From the NCBI RefSeq assembly GCF_016481285.1, contig NZ_JAENBP010000005.1, forward strand, positions 1 through 64,000: a stretch of 64,000 bases of DNA, in the 5' to 3' direction. This stretch comes from Streptococcus zalophi (lineage in GTDB: Bacteria; Bacillota; Bacilli; Lactobacillales; Streptococcaceae). A program made the position numbers and the translations under genes. Positions within the stretch are counted from its first letter, which is position 1, and each line of letters starts with the position of its first letter. This document shows, piece after piece, positions 46,417-56,488 of this stretch. A model generated the notes under the pieces. That model was not told the origin of the DNA. It ran no database searches and saw only the letters and a program-made list of their open reading frames with translations.

Positions 46417-46583
46417 TTGACAAAATAGCTATTCTTGTGTTACCATATAAGACGGTACTTTTTACTTTTGGTCTCTCAAAAGTGTACAGAGACGTGCTGA
46501 CAAATGTTGCAAAAGTACACCAAGATTAAGGATGTCACCAATCGCTTAATCAACCAAAAATAAAAAAATACAGGAGAATGTAG
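46417..46583 (+). promoter_or_regulatory. str operon promoter and structured leader
   Basis: TTGACA (46417-46422) with a weak -10 near TACCAT (46441-46446). The leader of about 130 nt can form mutually exclusive helices: A, CTTTTG (46465-46470) with CAAAAG (46477-46482); B, GTCTCT (46471-46476) with AGAGAC (46488-46493); C, GTACTTTT (46455-46462) with AAAAGTAC (46511-46518). Possible autoregulatory ribosomal-protein leader. Confidence 0.6.
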
Positions 46584-46997
46584 ATGCCTACAATTAATCA
46601 GTTGGTACGTAAACCACGTAAATCTAAAGTAGAAAAATCTGACTCACCAGCTTTGAACATTGGTTATAATAGTCATAAAAAAGTTCAAACCAAATTGTCA
46701 TCACCTCAAAAACGTGGTGTTGCAACTCGTGTTGGAACAATGACACCAAAAAAACCTAACTCAGCTCTTCGTAAATTTGCTCGTGTACGTTTAAGTAACC
46801 TTATCGAAGTAACTGCATATATTCCAGGAATCGGTCACAACTTACAAGAACACAGTGTTGTGCTTATTCGTGGTGGACGTGTAAAAGACCTTCCAGGGGT
46901 ACGTTACCATATCGTTCGTGGAGCACTTGATACTGCAGGTGTTACTGATCGTAAACAAGGCCGTTCTAAATACGGTACTAAGCGTCCAAAAGGCTAA
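46584..46997 (+). CDS. rpsL: 30S ribosomal protein S12
   Basis: A 137-residue S12: [14 protein letters not shown], the decoding loop [11 protein letters not shown], and [12 protein letters not shown]. The streptomycin-critical Lys in PKKPNS is wild type. First gene of rpsL-rpsG. AGGAGAATG ribosome site. Confidence 0.98.
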   Translation: MPTINQLVRKPRKSKVEKSDSPALNIGYNSHKKVQTKLSSPQKRGVATRVGTMTPKKPNSALRKFARVRLSNLIEVTAYIPGIGHNLQEHSVVLIRGGRVKDLPGVRYHIVRGALDTAGVTDRKQGRSKYGTKRPKG

Positions 46998-47013
46998 GAA
47001 GGGAGAATAAGAA

Positions 47014-47484
47014 ATGAGTCGTAAAAACCAAGCGCCTAAGCGCGAAGTATTACCAGATCCATTGTACCACTCAAAACTTGTAACACGTCTTATCAACCGC
47101 GTCATGCTTGATGGAAAACGTGGAACAGCTTCAAATATTGTTTATGGTGCATTTGATCAAATTAAAGAAGCAACTGGAACAGATGCTAATGAAGTATTTG
47201 AAACAGCTATGGAAAATATTATGCCTGTACTTGAAGTACGTGCACGTCGTGTTGGTGGTTCTAACTACCAAGTACCTGTTGAAGTACGTCCAGAACGTCG
47301 TACAACATTAGGTCTTCGTTGGTTAGTTAATGCATCACGTTTACGTGGTGAACACACTATGCAAGATCGTCTTGCTAAAGAAATTATGGATGCAGCAAAT
47401 AACACTGGTGCCTCAGTTAAAAAACGTGAAGACACTCACAAAATGGCTGAAGCAAACCGTGCATTCGCTCACTTCCGTTGGTAA
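47014..47484 (+). CDS. rpsG: 30S ribosomal protein S7
   Basis: A 156-residue S7 ([35 protein letters not shown]). Primary binder of the 16S 3' domain and a known translational repressor of str operons in E. coli. 16 bp after rpsL. Confidence 0.98.
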   Translation: MSRKNQAPKREVLPDPLYHSKLVTRLINRVMLDGKRGTASNIVYGAFDQIKEATGTDANEVFETAMENIMPVLEVRARRVGGSNYQVPVEVRPERRTTLGLRWLVNASRLRGEHTMQDRLAKEIMDAANNTGASVKKREDTHKMAEANRAFAHFRW

Positions 47485-47525
47485 TCTTAGCTGGCATATC
47501 ACCATATATCCATTAAGACTAAAAA

Positions 47526-47555
47526 ACGGGTAGGTCCTGCCTATCCGTCTTTTCT
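47526..47555 (+). terminator. Terminator between rpsG and fusA
   Basis: ACGGGTAGG (47526-47534) pairs with CCTATCCGT (47540-47548), then TCTTTT. fusA has its own extended -10 (TGATATAAT ending at 47570), so the hairpin may partly uncouple it. Confidence 0.75.
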
Positions 47556-47605
47556 AAATAATGATATAATAAGAATAGAAAAAAATAAAATAGGAGACTA
47601 AATTA

Positions 47606-49687
47606 ATGGCTCGCGAATTTTCATTAGAAAAAACACGTAATATCGGTATCATGGCTCACGTTGATGCTGGTAAAACAACAACAACAGAGCGTATCCTTTA
47701 CTACACTGGTAAAATCCATAAAATCGGTGAAACTCATGAAGGTGCCTCACAAATGGACTGGATGGAACAAGAGCAAGAGCGTGGAATCACAATCACTTCT
47801 GCGGCAACAACTGCTCAATGGAAAAACCACCGTGTTAACATTATCGACACACCAGGACACGTGGACTTCACCATTGAAGTGCAACGTTCTCTTCGTGTTC
47901 TTGACGGTGCGGTAACCGTTCTTGACTCACAATCAGGTGTAGAACCTCAAACAGAAACAGTTTGGCGTCAAGCAACTGAATATAAAGTTCCTCGTATTGT
48001 ATTTGCTAACAAAATGGATAAAGTGGGAGCTGACTTCCTTTACTCAGTAAGTACACTCCATGATCGTTTACAAGCTAATGCTCACCCAATTCAATTACCT
48101 ATTGGTGCAGAAGATGACTTTGTTGGTATTATCGACCTTGTTACGATGAAGGCTGAGATTTACACTAATGACTTGGGAACTGATATTCGTGAAGAAGAAA
48201 TTCCAGAAGAATATCTTGAATTAGCACAAGAATGGCGTGAAAAATTAGTTGAAGCGGTTGCTGAAACTGATGAAGACTTAACCATGAAATACCTTGAAGG
48301 TGAAGAAATCACTGAAGCTGAATTAAAAGCTGGTATCCGTAAAGCAACAATCAATGTTGAATTTTACCCAGTACTTTGTGGTTCAGCCTTCAAAAACAAA
48401 GGTGTTCAATTGATGCTTGATGCGGTTATTGATTACCTTCCAAGTCCAGTTGATATTCCTGCCATTAAAGGGATTGATCCTGATACTGAAGAAGAAACAA
48501 CTCGTCCAGCTTCAGATGACGCACCATTTGCTGCACTTGCCTTCAAGATCATGACAGACCCATTTGTTGGACGTTTATCATTCTTCCGTGTGTATTCAGG
48601 TGTCCTTAACAGTGGTTCATATGTTATGAATACAACTAAAGGTAAACGCGAACGTATTGGTCGTATCCTTCAAATGCATGCGAACAGCCGTCAAGAAATT
48701 GAAACAGTTTACGCTGGTGATATCGCTGCTGCAGTTGGTCTTAAAGACACAACAACAGGTGATTCATTAACAGATGAAAAAGCAAAAGTTATTCTTGAGT
48801 CTATTGAAGTACCAGAACCAGTTATCCAATTGATGGTTGAACCTAAGTCTAAAGCTGACCAAGATAAGATGGGTATTGCCCTTCAAAAATTAGCAGAAGA
48901 AGATCCAACTTTCCGTGTTGAAACTAACCCTGAAACAGGTGAAACTGTTATCTCTGGTATGGGAGAACTTCACTTGGATGTCCTTGTTGACCGTATGCGT
49001 CGTGAATTCAAAGTAGAAGCTAACGTTGGTGCTCCTCAAGTATCATATCGTGAAACATTCCGTGCTTCAACGCAAGCACGTGGATTCTTCAAACGCCAAT
49101 CTGGTGGTAAAGGACAATTCGGTGATGTTTGGATTGAATTTACACCAAATGAAGAAGGTAAAGGCTTCGAATTTGAAAATGCTATCGTCGGTGGTGTGGT
49201 TCCTCGTGAATTTGTTCCTGCCGTTGAAAAAGGATTGATTGAATCTATGGCTAACGGTGTTCTTGCTGGTTACCCTATGGTTGACGTTAAAGCAAAACTT
49301 TATGACGGTTCTTACCATGATGTCGACTCATCTGAAACAGCCTTCAAGATTGCAGCATCACTTGCTTTAAGAGAAGCAGCTAAGTCAGCTCAACCAGTTA
49401 TTCTTGAGCCAATGATGTTAGTAACTATTACAGCTCCAGAAGAAAATCTTGGGGATGTTATGGGACACGTGACAGCTCGTCGTGGACGTGTTGATGGTAT
49501 GGAAGCACATGGAACAAGCCAAATTGTTCGTGCTTATGTCCCACTTGCTGAGATGTTTGGATATGCAACTATCCTTCGTTCTGCAACTCAAGGACGTGGA
49601 ACATTCATGATGGTATTTGACCACTATGAAGATGTGCCTAAATCAGTTCAAGAAGAAATTATTAAGAAAAATGGTGGCAATGCTTAA
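47606..49687 (+). CDS. fusA: Elongation factor G
   Basis: A 693-residue EF-G: G1 AHVDAGKTT, switch region [12 protein letters not shown]3 DTPGHVDF, G4 NKMDKVGAD, domain IV tip [10 protein letters not shown]. Ribosome translocation and recycling. AGGAG ribosome site. Terminator with a UUCG loop follows. Confidence 0.98.
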   Translation: MAREFSLEKTRNIGIMAHVDAGKTTTTERILYYTGKIHKIGETHEGASQMDWMEQEQERGITITSAATTAQWKNHRVNIIDTPGHVDFTIEVQRSLRVLDGAVTVLDSQSGVEPQTETVWRQATEYKVPRIVFANKMDKVGADFLYSVSTLHDRLQANAHPIQLPIGAEDDFVGIIDLVTMKAEIYTNDLGTDIREEEIPEEYLELAQEWREKLVEAVAETDEDLTMKYLEGEEITEAELKAGIRKATINVEFYPVLCGSAFKNKGVQLMLDAVIDYLPSPVDIPAIKGIDPDTEEETTRPASDDAPFAALAFKIMTDPFVGRLSFFRVYSGVLNSGSYVMNTTKGKRERIGRILQMHANSRQEIETVYAGDIAAAVGLKDTTTGDSLTDEKAKVILESIEVPEPVIQLMVEPKSKADQDKMGIALQKLAEEDPTFRVETNPETGETVISGMGELHLDVLVDRMRREFKVEANVGAPQVSYRETFRASTQARGFFKRQSGGKGQFGDVWIEFTPNEEGKGFEFENAIVGGVVPREFVPAVEKGLIESMANGVLAGYPMVDVKAKLYDGSYHDVDSSETAFKIAASLALREAAKSAQPVILEPMMLVTITAPEENLGDVMGHVTARRGRVDGMEAHGTSQIVRAYVPLAEMFGYATILRSATQGRGTFMMVFDHYEDVPKSVQEEIIKKNGGNA

Positions 49688-49698
49688 TAGCATTCACT

Positions 49699-49727
49699 AA
49701 AAGGTTTACTTCGGTAAACCTTTTTTT
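49699..49727 (+). terminator. Terminator of fusA
   Basis: AAAAGGTTTAC, TTCG tetraloop, GTAAACCTTTT, T run: textbook form. Confidence 0.95.
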
Positions 49728-49865
49728 GATATAGGATTAAAGACTCAGATAAAAGACATCATAGAGATTGCTAAGAGACTGATGAGAGTGAGAGCATTTT
49801 TTATGACAAGCGATAAAAAAAGGAATATAATGCCTCTATAATAAAAGTTAAAGGAGGATTTTCCT

Positions 49866-50519
49866 ATGACACATAGTTTAATTTTTGGTGCTAGTGGCTT
49901 TTTAGGACAATCAGTGGTAAAAGAATTATTAAAAAAAGATATCAAAGTAACAGCTGTAACAAGAGCTGTTGATCCTGATAATACAGAGCGTTTTAACTCT
50001 CAAGTTAACTGGGTAGAAGCAGACTTATATAATAGTAAAGAGTGGCAACACCTATTAGAAGATGTTGATGTGGTAATTGATTTAGTAGGTATTTATGCTG
50101 AAGATCCTGAAAAAGGAATCACTTTTGATCGTGTCATCTATCAATCAGCAAAAGCTATTGCTGATGAGGTCGCTAAAAGTGATGTTTCTCGCTTTATCTA
50201 TGTTTCGGTTGATTTATCTAATGAAAACAATCCAAAAGACTATCTCAAAGCTAAGAGAGAGTCAGAAAATTATTTGACGCAACAATCATTTGAAACTACC
50301 ATTTTCCGTCCAGGATTAATGTATGGTCCTTTAAAACCAAGCACAGTTAAATTGGCTGAAAAAATCTTAAAAAAACTTGATAAAAATAGTCCTTCATGGT
50401 CAAGCAGACCACTTTCAGTGGAAACAGTTGCAAAAGCCATTGCTTTAGTGGTTAGTGAAGGTAGCAAGCATTCTATTTATGAGATTGATATTATTGATGG
50501 AATGATTAAAGATAAATGA
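49866..50519 (+). CDS. NAD(P)-binding Rossmann protein (SDR a/NmrA-like)
   Basis: A 217-residue atypical short-chain dehydrogenase: GASGFLGQSVVKELL nucleotide motif at residues 8-22, VVIDLVGIYAED, YVSVD, then KRESENYL in place of a YxxxK motif, and FRPGLMYGP. Resembles NDUFA9-like or NmrA-like proteins that often serve as redox sensors. AAAGGAGG ribosome site. Sits between fusA and gap, which are often adjacent in related streptococci. Confidence 0.85.
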   Translation: MTHSLIFGASGFLGQSVVKELLKKDIKVTAVTRAVDPDNTERFNSQVNWVEADLYNSKEWQHLLEDVDVVIDLVGIYAEDPEKGITFDRVIYQSAKAIADEVAKSDVSRFIYVSVDLSNENNPKDYLKAKRESENYLTQQSFETTIFRPGLMYGPLKPSTVKLAEKILKKLDKNSPSWSSRPLSVETVAKAIALVVSEGSKHSIYEIDIIDGMIKDK

Positions 50520-50659
50520 TTTCAATTCATTATAAAAAGATTATCATAACATAAAAAATCAACTTTTCATCAATGTTAAAAACGTCCAGATACTTGTTAA
50601 TACTGCTTTTTCCGACACTGTCATAGATGAATCTATCAAACGATCTAGATTTTAATTAG

Positions 50660-50795
50660 TTGCATTTTTTACCAAATAAGTATATAATAAATAGTCGAAA
50701 GGTATTTGTGTAGGAACACAAGTTAATCTTTTCACAAATTAGAGAAAATTGTTCTCTAAAATAATAATTTGATTTTCATAAGGAGGAAATCTTTA
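50660..50795 (+). promoter_or_regulatory. gap promoter and hairpin-rich leader
   Basis: TTGCAT (50660-50665), 17-bp spacer, TATAAT (50683-50688). The leader of about 100 nt holds two stem-loops: TTGTGT/ACACAA (50706-50721) and TTAGAGAA/TTCTCTAA (50739-50759), then AAGGAGG. Likely mRNA-stabilising structures for a very highly expressed gene. The rest of 50520-50659 shows nothing clear. Confidence 0.75.
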
Positions 50796-51809
50796 ATGGT
50801 AGTTAAAGTTGGTATTAACGGATTTGGACGTATCGGACGTCTTGCATTTCGTCGTATTCAAAATGTAGAAGGTATTGAAGTAGCTCGTATTAACGACCTT
50901 ACTGACCCTAAAATGCTTGCTCATCTATTAAAATATGACACAACTCAAGGTCGTTTTGATGGTGACGTTGAAGTTAAAGAAGATGGCTTTACAGTTAACG
51001 GAAAATTTGTAAAAGTTTCTGCTGAAAGCAATCCAGAAAACATTGATTGGGCTAACGATGGTGTTGAAATCGTTCTTGAAGCAACTGGATTCTTTGCAAG
51101 CAAAGCTGGCGCTGAAAAACATTTGCATGAAAATGGTGCTAAAAAAGTTGTTATCACAGCTCCTGGTGGAAACGATGTTAAAACAATCGTATTTAACACA
51201 AACCATGATGTTTTAGATGGTAGTGAAACAGTTATTTCTGGTGCTTCATGTACTACAAACTGTTTAGCACCAATGGCAGCAGCTTTGAATGACGCTTTTG
51301 GTGTTAAAGTTGGTACTATGACAACAATCCATGCTTACACTGGTGACCAAATGACTCTTGATGGTCCACACCGTAAAGGTGACTTCCGTCGTGCACGTGC
51401 AGCTGCTGAAAACATTGTACCTAACTCAACAGGTGCTGCTAAAGCTATTGGTTTAGTTATCCCAGAATTAAATGGTAAACTTCAAGGACATGCACAACGT
51501 GTTCCTGTACCAGTTGGTTCATTAACAGAACTTGTTACAATCTTAGATAAAAAAGTAACTGTTGAAGAAGTAAACAAAGCAATGGAAGCTGTAGCAAACG
51601 AAAGTTATGGCTACACTGAAGATGAAATTGTTTCATCAGATATCATTGGTATGACTTATGGTTCATTGTTTGATGCTACTCAAACTGAAGTAACTGAGTC
51701 TGCTGATGGACAACAATTAGTTAAAACAGTTTCATGGTACGACAATGAAATGTCTTACACTGCACAACTTGTTCGTACTCTTGAGTACTTTGCAAAATTG
51801 TCTAAATAA
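50796..51809 (+). CDS. gap: Glyceraldehyde-3-phosphate dehydrogenase
   Basis: A 337-residue NAD-dependent [20 protein letters not shown] start, catalytic C152 in [20 protein letters not shown] near the end. Glycolytic, and in streptococci also found at the surface (Plr/SDH) binding plasminogen. ATG 50796 is set by AAGGAGG; the upstream in-frame ATG at 50769 is within the leader. Confidence 0.98.
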   Translation: MVVKVGINGFGRIGRLAFRRIQNVEGIEVARINDLTDPKMLAHLLKYDTTQGRFDGDVEVKEDGFTVNGKFVKVSAESNPENIDWANDGVEIVLEATGFFASKAGAEKHLHENGAKKVVITAPGGNDVKTIVFNTNHDVLDGSETVISGASCTTNCLAPMAAALNDAFGVKVGTMTTIHAYTGDQMTLDGPHRKGDFRRARAAAENIVPNSTGAAKAIGLVIPELNGKLQGHAQRVPVPVGSLTELVTILDKKVTVEEVNKAMEAVANESYGYTEDEIVSSDIIGMTYGSLFDATQTEVTESADGQQLVKTVSWYDNEMSYTAQLVRTLEYFAKLSK

Positions 51810-51817
51810 GCTTAAAT

Positions 51818-51846
51818 AAGAGAGATGCATAAAGCATCTCTTTTTT
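51818..51846 (+). terminator. Terminator of gap
   Basis: AAGAGAGATGC, loop ATAAA, GCATCTCTTTTTT. Confidence 0.92.
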
Positions 51847-51948
51847 GCTGAAAAAAATCAGAAAATCCTTGCTATCTTTACTTTTTATATCGCTTTTAAT
51901 GAATTTGTGATATAATTATCTTATTAAAAAATAAGGAGTCTTAATGAA

Positions 51949-53145
51949 ATGGCTAAACTAACTGTTAAAGATGTTGATTTAAAAGGTAAAAAAGTTCTCG
52001 TTCGTGTTGACTTTAATGTTCCTTTAAAAGACGGTGTTATTACCAATGATAATCGTATTTCTGCTGCACTTCCTACTATCAAATATATTGTTGAAAATGG
52101 TGGTCGTGCGATTTTATTCTCTCACTTAGGTCGTGTGAAAGAAGAAGCAGATAAAGAAGGCAAATCACTTGCTCCAGTAGCTCTTGATCTTGGTAAGAAA
52201 TTAGGAAAAGATGTTGTCTTTCCTGGTGTAACTCGTGGTGAAAAATTAGAAGCAGCTATTGCTGAATTAAAAGACGGTGATGTGCTTCTTGTTGAAAACA
52301 CTCGTTTTGAAGATGTTGATGGTAAAAAAGAATCAAAAAATGACCCTGAACTTGGTAAATACTGGGCAAGTCTTGGTGATGATATCTTTGTTAATGATGC
52401 CTTTGGTACAGCTCACCGTGCCCATGCTTCAAACGTTGGTATTTCTGCTAACGTTGACAAAGCTGTTGCAGGATTCCTATTAGAAAATGAAATTGCCTAT
52501 ATTAAAGAAGCAGTTGAAACACCTGAGCGTCCTTTTGTTGCTATTTTAGGTGGCTCAAAAGTATCTGATAAGATTGGTGTTATCGAAAATCTCCTAGATA
52601 AGGCTGACAAGGTCCTTATCGGTGGTGGAATGACTTATACTTTCTACAAAGCTCAAGGTATTGAGATTGGTAATTCATTAGTCGAAGAAGATAAATTAGC
52701 TATTGCTAAAGCGCTTCTTGAAAAAGCTAATGGTAAATTAATCTTACCAGTTGACTCAAAAGAAGCCAATGCTTTTGCTGATTATACTGAAGTTCGTGAT
52801 ACTGAAGGGGAAGCAGTTTCAGAAGGTTTCCTTGGACTGGACATTGGACCAAAATCAATTGCTCAATTTGAAGAAGCTTTGACTGGTGCTAAAACAGTTG
52901 TCTGGAATGGTCCTATGGGCGTCTTTGAAAACCCTGATTTCCAAGCTGGAACAATTGGTGTTATGGATGCCATCGTGAAACAACCTGGTGTCAAATCAAT
53001 CATTGGTGGCGGAGATTCTGCAGCGGCAGCTATCAATCTTGGTCGTGCTGACAAGTTCTCATGGATTTCAACTGGTGGTGGTGCTTCAATGGAACTCCTT
53101 GAAGGAAAAGAATTACCAGGTCTTTCAGCATTAACTGAAAAATAA
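51949..53145 (+). CDS. pgk: Phosphoglycerate kinase
   Basis: A 398-residue [34 protein letters not shown], hinge region, GGDSAAAA and [14 protein letters not shown]. Generates ATP from 1,3-bisphosphoglycerate. Extended -10 TGATATAAT ending at 51916; AAGGAG at 51933-51938. An out-of-frame ATG at 51944 overlaps the start. Confidence 0.98.
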   Translation: MAKLTVKDVDLKGKKVLVRVDFNVPLKDGVITNDNRISAALPTIKYIVENGGRAILFSHLGRVKEEADKEGKSLAPVALDLGKKLGKDVVFPGVTRGEKLEAAIAELKDGDVLLVENTRFEDVDGKKESKNDPELGKYWASLGDDIFVNDAFGTAHRAHASNVGISANVDKAVAGFLLENEIAYIKEAVETPERPFVAILGGSKVSDKIGVIENLLDKADKVLIGGGMTYTFYKAQGIEIGNSLVEEDKLAIAKALLEKANGKLILPVDSKEANAFADYTEVRDTEGEAVSEGFLGLDIGPKSIAQFEEALTGAKTVVWNGPMGVFENPDFQAGTIGVMDAIVKQPGVKSIIGGGDSAAAAINLGRADKFSWISTGGGASMELLEGKELPGLSALTEK

Positions 53146-53160
53146 GATGTAATCTCTATC

Positions 53161-53190
53161 AAACAGCAGATTTTGTGTCTGCTGTTTTTC
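53161..53190 (+). terminator. Terminator of pgk
   Basis: AAACAGCAGA and TCTGCTGTTT around TTTTGTG, T run. Confidence 0.92.
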
Positions 53191-53283
53191 ATTTGTTCTT
53201 CTTATAGGAAAAGTAATACCTTGACAAACAAATGAGATTATCTTAGAATTTAAGTGCTTGATACCAAAAATAAGGTGGATATA

Positions 53284-53793
53284 ATGAAGTATAGATTTAA
53301 TCGACAAGAGATGAAAATAGGCATGCGAACGGCAAAGACAGGTTTGTCGGTCTTTACTGTTTTATTACTTTTTCATTTTCTAGGCTGGGAAGGGACTCAG
53401 ATTGCTGCTTTAACAACTGTGTTTAGTCTCAGAGAAGATTTTGATAAAAGTTTATCATTTGGTTGGTCTCGTATTATCGGAAACAGTATAGGAGGGTTTT
53501 TAGCTCTCATTTTCTATTTAGTTGATGGCTTCTTTCACAGTTCTTTTTTGGTCACTTTATTTCTTGTTCCTATCCTAACCATGCTAACCATTGTTTTAAA
53601 TGTTGCTATTAATAATAAATCAGGTATTATTGGTGCAACAGCAGCACTTTTGATTATCACTTTATCTGTGCCTTCAGGGGATACGATTATCTATGTCTTT
53701 GCTAGAGTTTTTGAAACCTTCGTTGGTGTTTTTATTGCTATTATTATTAATAGCGATGTTGACAAGTTACGTCAGTATTTAACTAGAAAATAG
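53284..53793 (+). CDS. Aromatic acid exporter (ArAE/FUSC-like) membrane protein
   Basis: A 169-residue membrane protein with about five helices. RTAKTGLSVFTVLLLFHFLGW, TTVFSLREDFDKSLSFGWSRIIGN, and a last helix ending NSDVDKLRQYL match the N-terminal membrane domain of the FUSC/ArAE family. ATG 53284 has AAGGTGG. Transported compound unknown. Often just upstream of glnR in streptococci. Confidence 0.82.
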   Translation: MKYRFNRQEMKIGMRTAKTGLSVFTVLLLFHFLGWEGTQIAALTTVFSLREDFDKSLSFGWSRIIGNSIGGFLALIFYLVDGFFHSSFLVTLFLVPILTMLTIVLNVAINNKSGIIGATAALLIITLSVPSGDTIIYVFARVFETFVGVFIAIIINSDVDKLRQYLTRK

Positions 53794-53807
53794 AAGTTGG
53801 TTATTTA

Positions 53808-53824
53808 TGTTATATTTTATGACA
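53808..53824. promoter_or_regulatory. GlnR operator
   Basis: TGTTA, seven bases, TGACA: exact fit to TGTNAN7TNACA. It lies 7 bp before TTGACT (53832-53837), 17-bp spacer, TATAAT (53855-53860). Autorepression of glnRA by GlnR when nitrogen is plentiful. Confidence 0.92.
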
Positions 53825-53885
53825 TGAATAGTTGACTTTTATTTTTTTTCCTTATATAATGAACAAGAAGAAAGGGGGAATCGGC

Positions 53886-54260
53886 ATGAGAGAAAAAGAA
53901 TTAAGGCGTTCCTTAGCTGTTTTTCCGATGGGAGCTGTTATGAAGTTAACTGATTTAACAGCACGACAAATTCGCTATTATGAAGATCAGGGTCTAATCA
54001 AACCAGAAAGATCAACGGGAAATAGAAGACTCTATTCACTCAATGATATGGATTTGTTGTTAGAAATTAAAGATTTTATCAATGAAGGCATGTTGATTGC
54101 TGACATTAAAAAACAATACGAGCATCGTGATGAAAGTCGGTTTATAGAAGATAAATCACTTTCTGATGCAGAAGTTCGACGCATTTTACATGATGAATTT
54201 ACTAAACAAAGCGGTTTTTCTAACCCTTCAACTGCTATTAATGACCTTAGCCTCTTATAA
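53886..54260 (+). CDS. glnR: Nitrogen regulator GlnR (MerR family)
   Basis: A 124-residue GlnR: winged helix TARQIRYYEDQGLIKPERSTGNRRLYS, dimer helix, and a flexible C-terminal tail that senses feedback-inhibited glutamine synthetase. ATG 53886 follows AAAGGGGGAA; the longer open frame upstream covers the promoter. Operon with glnA, 16 bp apart. Confidence 0.96.
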   Translation: MREKELRRSLAVFPMGAVMKLTDLTARQIRYYEDQGLIKPERSTGNRRLYSLNDMDLLLEIKDFINEGMLIADIKKQYEHRDESRFIEDKSLSDAEVRRILHDEFTKQSGFSNPSTAINDLSLL

Positions 54261-54276
54261 TTAAAAAGGAGATATG

Positions 54277-55620
54277 ATGACAATTACAGAAAAAACCATT
54301 CGCCGTGAGATTGAAGAAAAAAATGTGACATTTTTACGTCTCATGTTTACTGATATTTTGGGAACCATGAAAAATGTTGAAATACCAGCAACAAAAGAAC
54401 AATTAGATAAAGTACTATCTAATAAAGCAATGTTTGATGGATCTTCTATTGAAGGTTTTGTTCGGATTAATGAATCTGATATGTACCTTTATCCTGATCT
54501 ATCAACATGGACAGTCTTTCCATGGGGAGATGAAAATGGCGCAGTTGGTGGCCTCATTTGTGATGTTTATACTGCTGAAGGTCAACCTTTTGCTGGTGAC
54601 CCAAGAGGCAATTTAAAACGTAATATTAAGCGAATGGAAGAACTGGGCTTCAAGTCCTTTAACCTTGGTCCAGAACCAGAATTTTTCCTTTTCAAAATGG
54701 ATGAGAACGGTAAACCTACTTTAGAAGCGAATGACCATGGTGGCTATTTCGATCTTGCTCCTACAGACTTAGCTGACAACACGCGTCGTGAAATTGTACG
54801 TGTTCTAACAGAAATGGGATTTGAAGTGGAAGCGAGTCATCATGAGTGTGCTGTTGGTCAGCACGAAATTGATTTTAAATATGCCGATGTTTTGGCAGCT
54901 TGTGATAATATTCAGTTATTTAAGCTTGTTGTTAAAACGATTGCCAGAAAGCATGGTATGTATGCTACATTTATGGCTAAACCTAAATTTGGAATAGCGG
55001 GTTCTGGTATGCATTGTAACATGTCATTGTTTACTGAAGAAGGAAATGCCTTTTTCGATGAGGACGATAAAAGAGGCATGCAACTGTCAAAAACAGCTTA
55101 TCATTTCCTTGGCGGTTTAATGACACATGCTTATAGCTATACGGCGATTACAAATCCAACCGTTAATTCTTATAAGCGTTTAGTACCAGGCTATGAAGCT
55201 CCTGTTTATATCGCTTGGGCTGGTCGTAATCGTTCTCCTTTAATCCGTGTTCCGGCTTCAAGAGGGGCTAGCACCCGTTTGGAACTACGTTCAGTTGACC
55301 CAACAGCAAACCCTTATTTAGCCATGGCTGTTTTATTGGCTTCTGGTTTAGATGGTATTGTTAATAAAATAGAAGCACCAAAACCAATTGAGACTAATAT
55401 TTATGCTATGACGGCTGAAGAACGTAAGAAAGCAGGTATTATCGATCTTCCTTCAACCCTTCATAATGCTTTAAAAGCCTTGAAAAAATCAACAGTTGTT
55501 AGAGAAGCACTTGGAGATCATATCTATACTAATTTTTATGATGCTAAGCGTATTGAATGGGCTAGCTATGCTTCTTACGTATCGCAGTGGGAAATTGATA
55601 ACTATCTTGAATTATATTAA
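54277..55620 (+). CDS. glnA: Glutamine synthetase type I
   Basis: A 447-residue GlnA (GSI-alpha): [70 protein letters not shown]. No adenylylation tail site of the GSI-beta type is seen. Of two tandem ATGs (54274, 54277) the second is better spaced to AAGGAG. Makes glutamine; its inhibited form activates GlnR. Confidence 0.97.
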   Translation: MTITEKTIRREIEEKNVTFLRLMFTDILGTMKNVEIPATKEQLDKVLSNKAMFDGSSIEGFVRINESDMYLYPDLSTWTVFPWGDENGAVGGLICDVYTAEGQPFAGDPRGNLKRNIKRMEELGFKSFNLGPEPEFFLFKMDENGKPTLEANDHGGYFDLAPTDLADNTRREIVRVLTEMGFEVEASHHECAVGQHEIDFKYADVLAACDNIQLFKLVVKTIARKHGMYATFMAKPKFGIAGSGMHCNMSLFTEEGNAFFDEDDKRGMQLSKTAYHFLGGLMTHAYSYTAITNPTVNSYKRLVPGYEAPVYIAWAGRNRSPLIRVPASRGASTRLELRSVDPTANPYLAMAVLLASGLDGIVNKIEAPKPIETNIYAMTAEERKKAGIIDLPSTLHNALKALKKSTVVREALGDHIYTNFYDAKRIEWASYASYVSQWEIDNYLELY

Positions 55621-55630
55621 ATTTTATTTA

Positions 55631-55667
55631 AAAGGCAGTCTTTCTTATTGGACTTGTCTTTTTTTGT
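55631..55667 (+). terminator. Terminator of glnRA
   Basis: AAAGGCAGTC pairs with GACTTGTCTTT with one bulge; T run. Confidence 0.8.
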
Positions 55668-55762
55668 TAACGATTTTCTTTATAACTGTTATTTGATTTT
55701 AAATAGTTTGACATACTAATAGCTTATGATGAGTATAAAGTCAAGTTTATAAGGAGAAAGAA

Positions 55763-56383
55763 ATGAGAAAAGTCAGACAAACATCAAAATTATGGTTACA
55801 ACAATTAATGCTGTTTGGTGCAGTGTCAGCAACGACTCTTTTAACCAGTCAAGTAGCTATGGCAGATGAGCATGTCATTCAAAGTGGTGATTCTTTCTAT
55901 AGTATTGCACAGCAATATGGTATGGATATGTATGAATTGGCAGCGATGAATAATCTTGATGTTTCAAGTCTCATTCTCCCTGGCCAAGTATTGACAGTAG
56001 CAAATCCAACACCTGCAGTTGTGGCAGTTGATGAAGACAATGAAGAATATACTGGTAGTTATCCGATTGGTCAATGTACTTGGGGTGTTCAACAATTAGC
56101 ACCTTGGGTTGGTGAATGGTGGGGAAATGGTGGTGACTGGGCTGGTACAGCTTCTTGGTTAGGTTACCAGATTGGTACAACACCAATGGTTGGCTCTATC
56201 ATTTGCTGGACAGATGGTGGCTATGGTCATGTGGCCTATGTTATTGATGTTCAAAGTGAAACAAGCATTCAAGTATTAGAGGCAAACTTTAATGGTCAAC
56301 AATGGATTGACAATTATAGAGGCTGGTTTAATCCTTATGATGGGGTTACACCAGGTGAAGTGACTTATATCTATCCTTATTAA
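55763..56383 (+). CDS. Secreted LysM-CHAP peptidoglycan hydrolase
   Basis: A 206-residue exported protein: signal peptide cleaved about after A34 (VAMA-DE), LysM domain (about 38-80, [23 protein letters not shown]), linker, CHAP domain with C105 in GQCTWGV and H156 in GYGHVAYV. Binds glycan and likely cleaves the peptide stem or cross-bridge, in division or autolysis. AAGGAG ribosome site. TTGACA at 55708-55713 without a well-spaced -10. Confidence 0.92.
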   Translation: MRKVRQTSKLWLQQLMLFGAVSATTLLTSQVAMADEHVIQSGDSFYSIAQQYGMDMYELAAMNNLDVSSLILPGQVLTVANPTPAVVAVDEDNEEYTGSYPIGQCTWGVQQLAPWVGEWWGNGGDWAGTASWLGYQIGTTPMVGSIICWTDGGYGHVAYVIDVQSETSIQVLEANFNGQQWIDNYRGWFNPYDGVTPGEVTYIYPY

Positions 56384-56393
56384 ATGGTACCGT

Positions 56394-56426
56394 AAAAACG
56401 CTCATTCAAAAGATGAGCGTTTTTAT
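56394..56426 (+). terminator. Terminator of the LysM-CHAP gene
   Basis: AAAAACGCTCAT (56394-56405) pairs with ATGAGCGTTTTT (56413-56424). Confidence 0.93.
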
Positions 56427-56451
56427 GATGCTTTGCTAGAAAGAAAGATTT

Positions 56452-56488
56452 ATAATAAGCTCTAGACATTTGTCTAGAGCTTATTATT
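56452..56488 (-). terminator. Terminator of rpoY-rnjA
   Basis: Long palindrome AATAAGCTCTAGACA / TGTCTAGAGCTTATT with A/T flanks, overlapping the rnjA stop; can act on both strands. Confidence 0.88.
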
